DNA of 31,538 nucleotides, taken from the NCBI GenBank assembly GCA_003451675.1, contig DMCY01000058.1, positions 1-31,538 of the forward strand. Direction: 5' to 3'. The DNA comes from Candidatus Atribacteria bacterium (lineage in GTDB: Bacteria; Atribacterota; JS1; SB-45; 34-128). How positions within the stretch are numbered: position 1 is the first letter of the stretch; the number at the start of each line of letters is the position of its first letter. Made by a program: the position numbers and the translations under genes. Shown here in pieces: positions 16,559 through 23,707 of the stretch. The notes beneath the pieces were generated by a model. The model ran no database searches, had not been told where the DNA came from, and saw only the letters and a list, made by a program, of their open reading frames with translations.

Positions 16559-17542
16559 ATGTCGGAATTTTTAGGTGTTGATGTCGGTTCAATAAGTACA
16601 AATCTTGCCCTTATTAATGAAAAAGGGGAATTATTAAATGAAGTATATCTTAGAACACAAGGGCAGCCCATAGAAGCCATAAAAAGAGGTATGGAAGAGA
16701 TGAGGCAGAATATTTCTTTGGGTTCTGTTCAAGTAAGAGGTGTTGGTACTACCGGAAGTGGGCGAGTATTGGCTGGAACAATAGTAGGTGCAGATATAGT
16801 GAAAAATGAAATTACTTCCCAGGCAGTAGCAACTTTACAGATTAATCCGCAGGTTCGAACTATCTTTGAAATTGGGGGACAAGACTCCAAAATAATAATA
16901 TTACAAAATGGAATTGTAGTCGATTTTGGGATGAACACTATATGTGCAGCTGGAACTGGCTCTTTTCTGGACCAGCAGGCGTATAGATTAAAAATTCCTA
17001 TTGAGGAATTTGGAGATTATGCTTTACAATCAACTAATTCGGTAAGGATTGCGGGCAGATGTACCGTCTTTGCTGAGTCAGATATGATTCATAAACAACA
17101 ATTAGGATATAGCAAAACAGACATTATTGCTGGCCTATGTGAGGCTATGGTAAGGAATTATTTAAATAATGTGGCTAAAGGGAAAAAGATTTGCCCTCCT
17201 ATCTTTTTTCAAGGAGGAGTAGCTTCCAATTCTGGAATAAGAAAAAGTTTTAAAAAAGAATTAGGAGAAGAGGTTATTGTACCAGAGCACCATAAAGTTA
17301 TGGGAGCTATCGGGGCAGCTTTATTAGCTAAAGAAGAGTTTGAAAATACCGGAAAAGAAACAAGTTTTAGAGGATTTAATTTAGCGGATAAAGAGTATCG
17401 TACTAGGGGGTTTGAATGTGATGGTTGTCCTAATCGTTGTGAAGTAGTAGAAATTTTTATAGAAAATGAACTGGTTGCTCGTTGGGGCGATAGGTGTGGC
17501 AAATGGTCACTTAGTTATAGTCAGGTTGAATCAGAAAAATAA
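16559..17542 (+). CDS. BadF/HgdC-family activase with C-terminal four-cysteine tail (module 2)
   Basis: ATP-dependent electron-injecting activase as in module 1, but longer (327 aa). Motifs: GVDVGSISTN (6-15), EIGGQDSK (104-111), cluster cysteines Cys129 (NTICAAGTG) and Cys168 (AGRCTVFAES), and QGGVASN (218-224). Residues 280-327 add a tail with Cys287, Cys290, Cys294 and Cys313 (FECDGCPNRC then GDRCGKW), which could bind a second Fe-S cluster or a metal. This tail is found in the activase part of the large fused activase proteins of anaerobes. The start has an AGGAGGTG site. Its stop codon lies inside the hairpin shared with the convergent membrane-protein gene, whose coding end overlaps by 22 bp. 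Confidence 0.87.
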   Translation: MSEFLGVDVGSISTNLALINEKGELLNEVYLRTQGQPIEAIKRGMEEMRQNISLGSVQVRGVGTTGSGRVLAGTIVGADIVKNEITSQAVATLQINPQVRTIFEIGGQDSKIIILQNGIVVDFGMNTICAAGTGSFLDQQAYRLKIPIEEFGDYALQSTNSVRIAGRCTVFAESDMIHKQQLGYSKTDIIAGLCEAMVRNYLNNVAKGKKICPPIFFQGGVASNSGIRKSFKKELGEEVIVPEHHKVMGAIGAALLAKEEFENTGKETSFRGFNLADKEYRTRGFECDGCPNRCEVVEIFIENELVARWGDRCGKWSLSYSQVESEK

Positions 17543-20016
17543 GGAACAGGGGACGGTTCTCTGTTCCTTATTATACTGAGAAATCCAAAAAGATAAATAA
17601 ATGCTGCCAATAAGGCAACCACTTTAAACCCAAAGAAGAGGGCAATTATCACTGCGGAGACAGAGGCAATAATAGAACAGAAACTATTGGTCGCCCACAA
17701 CCAGGGGATAAGCTCCTTTCCTTGTTCTGTCGAATTGACCAACCTTATCCCTAAGGGGAAGGGCATCCCCATTAAAAATCCTAAGGGGAAGATTAACCCC
17801 AGCGTAATAAATATTCTAACCAACAAGCTATACTTCAAAGTGGTATTAAAAACATAAGGCAAAATAAATTGATAAAGTATTAAGATGCCACACAGGGTAA
17901 AGATAATAATTTTCAGAGCATTAACATAATTTCTCTCTATCTTTTTTGAATAAAAACTTCCCAGGCCGGAAAAGAACAGAAAGGAGAAGATGATAATAGA
18001 AGTAGAATAAGCAGGGTTAGTCAGATAGAGGATAAATTTTTGGATAAAAGAGATTTCTAAAAGCATATACCCTAAACCCAAAGAGGCAAAATAAAGTAAA
18101 AAAGGAATCTTTACCTTTCTTTTAGTTACAGGGAATCTCTTTAAAATTAAAGGTAAAAATATAAATATAATACTAAATATTATTCCCTGAAGGAAAGTGG
18201 CAAATATAATTAAATTCCCCCATTCTATCAAGGGCTGCCAATTGGATGTACTTTTTACTATCTTGGGGATATTTTTCCACTTTAAAGTGTAGAAAAAATA
18301 GGGTTGATTATCGGTGACTGCCGAAACATTAAAAAAGTAACTATCATAAAAATCCTTCAGCTTATCCTCCTTAAAACTATTCACCAATTGGTCTATCTCT
18401 TGATAATAATAACTCTTCTCCAGGACGTGATTTATATTGGCCTCCTCTTCCTTAATCCACGGAAAATAGACTGTGTCAAAGTTTCTTTCATCGCAAAAAT
18501 CTTTAATCGCCCTTATTTCTTTCTCTCCTATTTCTTTTTTACTTAAGATAAGAGTAGAAGTGCCCCAACTGCGGATTATGGCCAGATGATTTTCCGGTTT
18601 TTCTATTCCCATTCGACTGAGAGCCTCTAAACTGATGCTACAGAGACGTACAATCTCACGAGGGGGGAATTTTAGCCAGCGAGTAATGCTCAATTTCCCA
18701 CCATCAGAAAGATGCTGCCAAAAATCTATAAACGCCTCCACTGTATAAAGGTAATTTTCTGAAATGCTATAAAATCCTCCGGAGGCAGTATTTGATGAGC
18801 CAATTAAAGAAATTTGAATCAAATCAAACTTTTGCTCCAATCCTTTTAATACACTCCTCCCTTCACCGGTTAAGATTTTAACTCCCTCACGGTTATAAAT
18901 ATTTCCCGAATAATCAGCATAATTACCCTGCAGTAAGATTTTAACATCGGGATTCATTTCAATCCCCCAGATCTCTTCTGCTTTATTATAAATTCCTCCT
19001 AAAACATCTAATCCTCCCCCCGGTCCGATGATTAAAATTTTTCTTTTATCACCGATAAGATGAAATCCTAAAGCAGATGAGATATAATCTGAAAACTCTA
19101 TTTTTTTCAATCCTTCTAAATCATTTTCTCCCTCTAATTTAGTAATCGCACTTAATCCGTCACCATCAGTGACCAGACCTAATTGTTCAGGAATCTCTCC
19201 CGAGAAATTCAAACTTAACCCCGGGGCGTATTTTACCCCTTCACTTTCTACCACCTCCAATCTGGCGAAACTATTCTCCTGCCTATCAATTATTCGGGAA
19301 TTAGGGTAGCGCAATAAAGTGAATAAACTTTTATAAGGATTTACCGGGAAAGAATAAAAATTCTCTGCTCCACTAAATAAAGTAATAAAAACAAATATCC
19401 CCACCACATAAATTGCTGAGCTTTTATTTTTCAGCTTTAAGGAAAATAAAAAAGAGGCTAGAAAAGAAAGTAGTGGAGGAACAATCAATAAACGACTCAA
19501 ACTTATATAATTAGCCAGAACCAAGAAAGAGATACAGCCTACAGATGCACCTCCTAAGTCACAGAAATATATTTTATTTACTTTTTCGGGTAGTTTAGAT
19601 ATGGCTAAAGAGATGCAGATTCCGGCAAAGAAAAAGGGGATGGCAATGGCCAGATAATAAATCACCAGGTACAGCAATTGATATCTATCCGTTATTACCC
19701 GATAAAGGTCAAAGGGGACTTTAGAGATGACAAATATAGAGAGTAAAGAACCCAAAGAGAAAAGCAGGGAAAAGAAGAGGAGGTATTTATATAAATTTTT
19801 ACCTTCAGTCCTTTTCAGAATCGAAGAGAAGACCGATAAAAAAGTTCCACTCGCTCCATATCCTAAAAAGGCGATACTAATAATCATAAAGGCCAGATAA
19901 TTCCACTGGAGAATAGAAAATACTCGCATAAGGGAAAGTTCAAAGAGTAAGACCGAAGCAGAGAAAAAGAATATTCCTATATATAAAGAAAAATCACCAT
20001 CTTTTTTAGTCATCAT
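17521..20016 (-). CDS. Membrane protein with spermidine-synthase-like central domain
   Basis: 831-aa polytopic protein: about six or seven N-terminal helices (10-215), a soluble Rossmann methyltransferase/spermidine-synthase-like domain (about 240-560), and about seven C-terminal helices (610-820). The SAM-type loop is intact (ILIIGPGGGLDVLGG, GPGGG at 331-335) and GIEMNP supplies the ribose-binding Glu353. The catalytic Asp-rich motif of true aminopropyltransferases (D..DP) is absent; FDLIQISLIGSS stands there. It is therefore likely a membrane-bound relative of unknown substrate, as in 'fused MFS/spermidine synthase' proteins. The last residues (REPSPVPYFSDST) are read through a hairpin repeat and may not be ancestral. 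The start ATG-ATG has only a weak AAAGAAAG site. It is transcribed alone, converging on module 2. Confidence 0.8.
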   Translation of the reverse strand: MMTKKDGDFSLYIGIFFFSASVLLFELSLMRVFSILQWNYLAFMIISIAFLGYGASGTFLSVFSSILKRTEGKNLYKYLLFFSLLFSLGSLLSIFVISKVPFDLYRVITDRYQLLYLVIYYLAIAIPFFFAGICISLAISKLPEKVNKIYFCDLGGASVGCISFLVLANYISLSRLLIVPPLLSFLASFLFSLKLKNKSSAIYVVGIFVFITLFSGAENFYSFPVNPYKSLFTLLRYPNSRIIDRQENSFARLEVVESEGVKYAPGLSLNFSGEIPEQLGLVTDGDGLSAITKLEGENDLEGLKKIEFSDYISSALGFHLIGDKRKILIIGPGGGLDVLGGIYNKAEEIWGIEMNPDVKILLQGNYADYSGNIYNREGVKILTGEGRSVLKGLEQKFDLIQISLIGSSNTASGGFYSISENYLYTVEAFIDFWQHLSDGGKLSITRWLKFPPREIVRLCSISLEALSRMGIEKPENHLAIIRSWGTSTLILSKKEIGEKEIRAIKDFCDERNFDTVYFPWIKEEEANINHVLEKSYYYQEIDQLVNSFKEDKLKDFYDSYFFNVSAVTDNQPYFFYTLKWKNIPKIVKSTSNWQPLIEWGNLIIFATFLQGIIFSIIFIFLPLILKRFPVTKRKVKIPFLLYFASLGLGYMLLEISFIQKFILYLTNPAYSTSIIIFSFLFFSGLGSFYSKKIERNYVNALKIIIFTLCGILILYQFILPYVFNTTLKYSLLVRIFITLGLIFPLGFLMGMPFPLGIRLVNSTEQGKELIPWLWATNSFCSIIASVSAVIIALFFGFKVVALLAAFIYLFGFLSIIRNREPSPVPYFSDST
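17538..17572. terminator. Perfect 12-bp hairpin between convergent genes (repeat type GGAACAGGGGACGG)
   Basis: AATAAGGAACAG (17538-17549) and CTGTTCCTTATT (17561-17572) pair perfectly around an 11-nt loop. It covers the stop codon of the activase and encodes the C-terminal residues of the minus-strand protein. Position suggests a bidirectional terminator, though U-runs are short. The GGGGACGGTTCTCTGTTCC wording resembles REP/RAYT-type palindromic repeats known from other bacteria. Confidence 0.55.
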
Positions 20017-20156
20017 AATCTTTATCTTTCTTTTAGCACGGCATTTACTGCATTAACCCCATTAATCATATAATAAGTATCCCGTCTCTCTAAATAACAG
20101 ATTCGGGGGTCTTGTTTATTTTAAATTATTTTATTTAATTATTCCTCCTATCCATA

Positions 20157-20220
20157 GGATAGGCGTCTCGCCTGTCCAAATGTCATTGCGACTACAGAGA
20201 GCGAAGCAATCTCCACCCCC
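20157..20220. repeat. Palindromic intergenic repeats (GGCGTCTCGCC and GTCATTGCGA types)
   Basis: GGATAGGCG (20157-20165) and CGCCTGTCC (20169-20177) nearly mirror each other around TCT. Directly after comes TGTCATTGCGACTACAGAGA and GCGAAGCAATCTCC, with ATTGC and GCAAT as mirrored ends; similarly worded repeats occur in many unrelated bacterial genomes. Confidence 0.6.
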
Positions 20221-20324
20221 ATAACTATAATTCTCCATTTAAATCAAAAAACCCTTTTTGTTGAAAATATTTTAGTACAAATTTATCAAATAAATTTCTT
20301 TCCCCTATCATCCTCGAACTTCTT

Positions 20325-20419
20325 TCCGTCATTCCCGCGCTTCCTAATGTCATCCCCGTCACCCCCTCTGTCATTCCCACATCTCCCTCTGTCATTCCCA
20401 CGAAAGTGGGAATCCATCC
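20325..20419. repeat. GTCATTCCC repeat cluster with a perfect hairpin
   Basis: Four GTCATTCCC or GTCATCCCC half-sites occur in a row. The last is a full unit, ATTCCCAC-GAAA-GTGGGAAT (20394-20413), a perfect 8-bp stem closed by a GAAA tetraloop. This is a widespread bacterial palindromic repeat; the partial copies suggest decay or nested insertion. Confidence 0.65.
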
Positions 20420-20493
20420 TTTTCTTCTCTTTCTTTATTTCGCATTTATTCTTTTGTTCTTAATACCAATAACTAAACTATCCCATAACTCGT

Positions 20494-20540
20494 GTTTTTA
20501 ATCGGTCAATTGGTCAATTGGCGAATTGGTTAATCGAATA
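20494..20540. repeat. Heptamer repeat tract (TCAATTGG family), second copy
   Basis: Tandem degenerate words TCAATTGG, TCAATTGG, CGAATTGG, TTAATCG follow GTTTTTAATCGGTCAAT, a 17-nt exact match to 8733-8749. Confidence 0.65.
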
Positions 20541-20601
20541 AACTTTTTCTTCAAAAAAGAAGGATTTCCTAAACTCTTTGTCGAATATATATAGCGTATA
20601 G

Positions 20602-20751
20602 TGTATATCTATAAATCAAAATGATCAGATATCTAATTGGGAAGTGCGAGAGATGTTCGAGTTTTCTAATGAAGGAGCCCTAAAAGAAATTAAAAAATTG
20701 ATAAAATTAGGGATTATTAAAAGCAAAGGAAAAGGGAGAGCCTTACATTAA
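20602..20751 (+). pseudogene. 3' fragment of a gene with a C-terminal winged-helix domain
   Basis: One frame stays open from 20602 to a TAA at 20749-20751, but has no start codon of its own and is preceded by a stop. The last 42 residues read like a winged helix: ISNWEVREMF, then EGALKEIKKLIKLGIIKSKG, then KGRALH. This pattern (a 'GALKEIKKLI.LGI.K..GKGR' wing) is typical of the C-terminal end of Schlafen/AlbA-type or Fic-family proteins. The rest of the gene is absent. Probably a relic left by deletion or insertion of neighbouring repeats. Confidence 0.5.
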
Positions 20752-20870
20752 ATCCTAAAATAAGGTTGGCAAATAAGTTTGTAATTTGATAAAATGCTAT
20801 ATTTTTAAAAAAATATCAAAAAAATAATAATTATTTTTATAATTGTTGCCATACTGCATTCACGAGCATA

Positions 20871-20879
20871 TGGTATAAT
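20871..20879 (+). promoter_or_regulatory. Extended -10 promoter, candidate for the cas operon
   Basis: TGGTATAAT is a perfect TGn plus consensus -10; a TTGCCA upstream is 22 bp away, too far for a normal -35, but extended -10 promoters can act without one. Transcription would start near 20886, about 360 nt before cas6, passing through the regulator fragment. Confidence 0.5.
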
Positions 20880-21002
20880 TATAAAAATTATTCAAAATTA
20901 GTAACCAATTTTTCAGATTCTTAATACTTATTGCTTTAATTTTGCTTGTATTCAAACATCTTAAGTATCTTGCTCACGATTATTCATTTGTTTTTAGTGG
21001 GG

Positions 21003-21191
21003 GTGAAAAAGATAGATAAGATTGAAAGATTAATGAATATTATTACCATTCTTAAAAATTGTCCCGGTAAAATCCCCTCCAGATCTTCTTTATCATCCTA
21101 CATGGATAAAAGCTGGCATATACCCTTTTCTGTTGAGCTCCCCGTCCCAAAAGCTTACACCAGAGGATATAGGAAGAAATTGTGGGCATGA
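21003..21191 (+). pseudogene. Possible truncated DNA-binding regulator upstream of cas6
   Basis: A GTG at 21003 preceded by GTGGGGG opens a 62-codon frame. Its first 17 residues (KKIDKIERLMNIITILKN) look like the N-terminal helix of WYL-type regulators, which often sit beside cas operons. The remainder does not match the expected helix-turn-helix, so this is at best a remnant. It ends 52 bp before cas6. Could equally be chance. Confidence 0.25.
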
Positions 21192-21243
21192 AGGAATGGC
21201 ATAAATAAAAAACTATAATTAGTAAAAGGAGGTAAATCTATTA

Positions 21244-21942
21244 ATGCATTATTTTGAATTAACTACAACGGCATATCTTTTAAAAAATGTAGCTTTTAAT
21301 GAAGTAAATGAAAAAATTGCCCAACTTATCAACAAAGCAATGTTAAGTGATGATAAATTAGCTATAAAACATAAGGAGAATAAATATAAAAATTATGTTT
21401 TCGATTCTCTTTATCCTCGGGAAAAAGACAAAATTTACAAAGCAGGTAAAATTTATGTTTTTCGCATTCGAAGCTTAGAAGAAGATTTTATATCTAAAAT
21501 TAAGCAGCTGTTTCACAATACTACTACTGATTATTTTAAAGTAATTGCCGGCGAAATTAAAAAACAGGAGCAAAGACCTATAAAAGAGATTTATACCGTA
21601 ACTCCGGCATTGGCAACTATTGGAAAAAATATTTATTGGATTCCGGGCAATGACATCAAATTTCTAATAGAAAGAATGAATTCAAATTTATTTAAAAAAT
21701 ATAGAGATTACTTTGGAACTCCATTAAGTGAAGAACAATTATTTTTTGAAAAAATAAAAATAATGAATAAAAAGCCAATTGTATATAAATATAAAAATAC
21801 TAATTTATTTGGAAATAAATTTAAAATTGCCATTAACGATGACGAAATCTCCCAGAAATTAGCTTTTATGACTTTAGCAGTTGGGCTGTTGGAAAAGAAC
21901 TCTACTATTGGAATGGGTTTCTGTATTGAGAGGAGGTTTTGA
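21244..21942 (+). CDS. cas6: CRISPR pre-crRNA endoribonuclease Cas6 (type I-B)
   Basis: Metal-independent RNase that cuts the CRISPR transcript in each repeat and, in type I-B, usually stays on or hands the crRNA to the interference complex. Length (232 aa) is normal. The C-terminal glycine-rich segment that marks the second ferredoxin-like fold is present as GLLEKNSTIGMGFC (about 214-227), and the YKNYVFDSLYP/KIYVFRIRSL pattern (about 48-77) fits the Firmicutes-type Cas6 first fold. The catalytic His cannot be assigned with confidence (His63, in the KHKENKYK region, is one candidate). The start ATG follows an AAAAGGAGG with an 11-nt spacing. First gene of the operon; the cas8b start lies 2 bp past its stop. 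Confidence 0.88.
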   Translation: MHYFELTTTAYLLKNVAFNEVNEKIAQLINKAMLSDDKLAIKHKENKYKNYVFDSLYPREKDKIYKAGKIYVFRIRSLEEDFISKIKQLFHNTTTDYFKVIAGEIKKQEQRPIKEIYTVTPALATIGKNIYWIPGNDIKFLIERMNSNLFKKYRDYFGTPLSEEQLFFEKIKIMNKKPIVYKYKNTNLFGNKFKIAINDDEISQKLAFMTLAVGLLEKNSTIGMGFCIERRF

Positions 21943-21944
21943 GT

Positions 21945-23705
21945 TTGGAAAGTAAATTAAAAGAACAAATGGTTGAGAAAATTTTTTATCCAAAAGATGT
22001 ATTTTATAATAATGGGATAGTAAATTTGTATGGACATTTACTTTCTAATAAGGTTTATAATTTAGAATATGTTTTTCAAAATAACAATTTCAAAATTATT
22101 TTTAAGAAAGAATATGAAAATGAAATATACAATGAATTGTTATTTATATTTTTAGATATAAATAATATTGTCTTTCAGACAAGAAATGATAAAATTTATT
22201 GGGATAGCAATAGAAATACATTTGTAAAAGATTATAGATTTGATGTAAGGGGAAAAGCATCCGGCAATGATGTCTTGCACGGTGTTTATAGCTATATAAC
22301 TGCAGAAAAAATAGGTAAACCATCGCAAGAATTATATGAAATGATGAAAAAATTCATACAAAAAAACAAACTAAAAATAAAAGAGGAAGAATATAATAAA
22401 ATTTTTTTTAATCAGAAATTAGGAAAATTAAAATTAGGAAAAAAATTAAAATTATTCGAGCATATCTCCCGAGAAGAAGGAATACGTAATTTTTGCGCCT
22501 ATCTCACAGTATCTGAAAAAAAATTAGTACTTGACTCGAAAATTCACCAATTTGAAGATGGTCAAAAATACTTTAAAGATATGCTAAAGCAATCAGAAAA
22601 AATCGATAAATGGGATGCCTTAATTTATTTGCATGGTTCTCGAATAGGAAGATTATTTTATTCTAAGAAAAATATTGCTTTTTATGTTTATTTAAATTCA
22701 AGTAGGTTAGATTATTTATTGGAATTTAAAAATGAATTAAAAATAAATGATGAAAAGATAAAATATAAAGATGACAAAACAGAAGAGATAAAGACAATTC
22801 CCACAAATATTGACTTTAGAAATCAGCTTTATAAAAATGATGGAATAAAAAATCCTTATTTTTATATTTCCAATAGTGAAACAGAGTTTGAAGTGAAATT
22901 TTTTATGTATTTATTTTCCCTTATTTTTCATATCGAAGATAGTTACAAAAAAGAGCCAGAGGAAAGACGTAAGAAGCGAAAAGAAAAACTATATAATACT
23001 TTAAAGTATATAACCTTTTTTACTTATACCCAAGAGGGAGATATGAAGTCTTCATTAAATGAATATTCCAAAGCATATAAACTGATTAAATTTTTTAAAA
23101 AATTAAAAGAATCTAGAATAGAAAAGGATCGTAAGAGTATTTTTGCTTATTTATCAGAATTAATAACTGCTTTGAGCTTATCTAAGAGTAACAAGGAAGT
23201 AAACCTAAACATTAAATCTTTTACCGATAACTTGCTTAATTTTAAGAATTTAAGAAAGAATTATTTAGAAGCCTCTTTTGATCTACTAAAGAATAATAAA
23301 GGAAGATTAGGAAAAGAGTTGTCTATTTTTGAAAATCTTTATCTCAAAGAAATAAAAAAGGAGGATTTAGAGATGGATTTGCATAGAAAATCTAAAATAA
23401 TTGGGGAGGGGATAGGAAATTTTGAAGCGCAAGTAGAAGATAAGAATCTATTGTTTACATTAAGGAATATTAAAAATCATAAGCAATTAATTTCTTATTT
23501 TAAAAATTTTAAATTTGAAGTTTTGAAAAATCAAGAAAAAGCAAAATTTAATATAGAGTTTATAAATTCGTTAGCAGATATATTAGACGAACTTGATAAA
23601 TGTCCAGAAAATTGGGAAATAGTTCGCGATTATATTGCGATATATGCTATAGATAAATATAAAAGTGTTTCTTATGCTAAAGAACAAAATAAAGGAGGCA
23701 AATAA
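21945..23705 (+). CDS. cas8b: Type I-B Cascade large subunit Cas8b
   Basis: Large subunit of the interference complex, expected to read the PAM and recruit Cas3. Assignment rests on position between cas6 and cas7, length (586 aa) and the features of the family: GKASGNDVLHGVYSYI near residue 82-97, the LHGSRIGRLFY segment near 230, and a helical C-terminus. No zinc-binding cysteine pairs are visible. Two TTG codons are possible starts (21939 and 21945); the AGGAGG at 21931-21936 is 2 nt from the first and 8 nt from the second, so 21945 is chosen. The last 110 codons carry an internal ribosome site and start for Cas11 (separate entry). Base composition appears even more AT-rich than the genes before 20 kb. 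Confidence 0.85.
   Translation: MESKLKEQMVEKIFYPKDVFYNNGIVNLYGHLLSNKVYNLEYVFQNNNFKIIFKKEYENEIYNELLFIFLDINNIVFQTRNDKIYWDSNRNTFVKDYRFDVRGKASGNDVLHGVYSYITAEKIGKPSQELYEMMKKFIQKNKLKIKEEEYNKIFFNQKLGKLKLGKKLKLFEHISREEGIRNFCAYLTVSEKKLVLDSKIHQFEDGQKYFKDMLKQSEKIDKWDALIYLHGSRIGRLFYSKKNIAFYVYLNSSRLDYLLEFKNELKINDEKIKYKDDKTEEIKTIPTNIDFRNQLYKNDGIKNPYFYISNSETEFEVKFFMYLFSLIFHIEDSYKKEPEERRKKRKEKLYNTLKYITFFTYTQEGDMKSSLNEYSKAYKLIKFFKKLKESRIEKDRKSIFAYLSELITALSLSKSNKEVNLNIKSFTDNLLNFKNLRKNYLEASFDLLKNNKGRLGKELSIFENLYLKEIKKEDLEMDLHRKSKIIGEGIGNFEAQVEDKNLLFTLRNIKNHKQLISYFKNFKFEVLKNQEKAKFNIEFINSLADILDELDKCPENWEIVRDYIAIYAIDKYKSVSYAKEQNKGGK
23373..23705 (+). CDS. cas11b: Cas11b small subunit from an internal start in cas8b
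   Basis: In-frame ATG at 23373 within cas8b, preceded by AAAAAAGGAGG (core GGAGG at 23360-23364) at an ideal 8-nt spacing. Translation gives a 110-aa, mostly helical, charged protein identical to the Cas8b C-terminus (MDLHRKSKIIGEG ... YAKEQNKGGK). Separate translation of the small subunit from within cas8 is established for several type I subtypes including I-B; five copies or so would line the belly of Cascade. No independent cas11 gene exists in the locus, which agrees with this reading. Not shown experimentally here. Confidence 0.72.
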   Translation: MDLHRKSKIIGEGIGNFEAQVEDKNLLFTLRNIKNHKQLISYFKNFKFEVLKNQEKAKFNIEFINSLADILDELDKCPENWEIVRDYIAIYAIDKYKSVSYAKEQNKGGK

Positions 23706-23707
23706 AA

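Larger units (their letters stand above)
20017..21243. other. Repeat-rich, gene-poor boundary region
   Basis: About 1.2 kb without an intact gene, between the core-type region and the CRISPR-Cas locus. It holds at least three kinds of palindromic repeat (20157-20220, 20325-20419, 20494-20540), a 3' gene fragment (20602-20751), a promoter-like extended -10 (20871-20879) and a possible regulator fragment (21003-21191). The rest is AT-rich with nothing recognised. Confidence 0.65.

Noticed and set aside
18304..18546. Plus-strand frame of 80 codons inside the membrane-protein gene
   Set aside because: Antisense shadow of a well-supported coding region without ribosome site or recognisable motif.
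20946..21005. Upstream extension of the possible regulator frame from an ATT/TTG-like start at 20946
   Set aside because: Hydrophobic, no ribosome site; only the part after the GTG at 21003 shows any family resemblance, and even that is weak.
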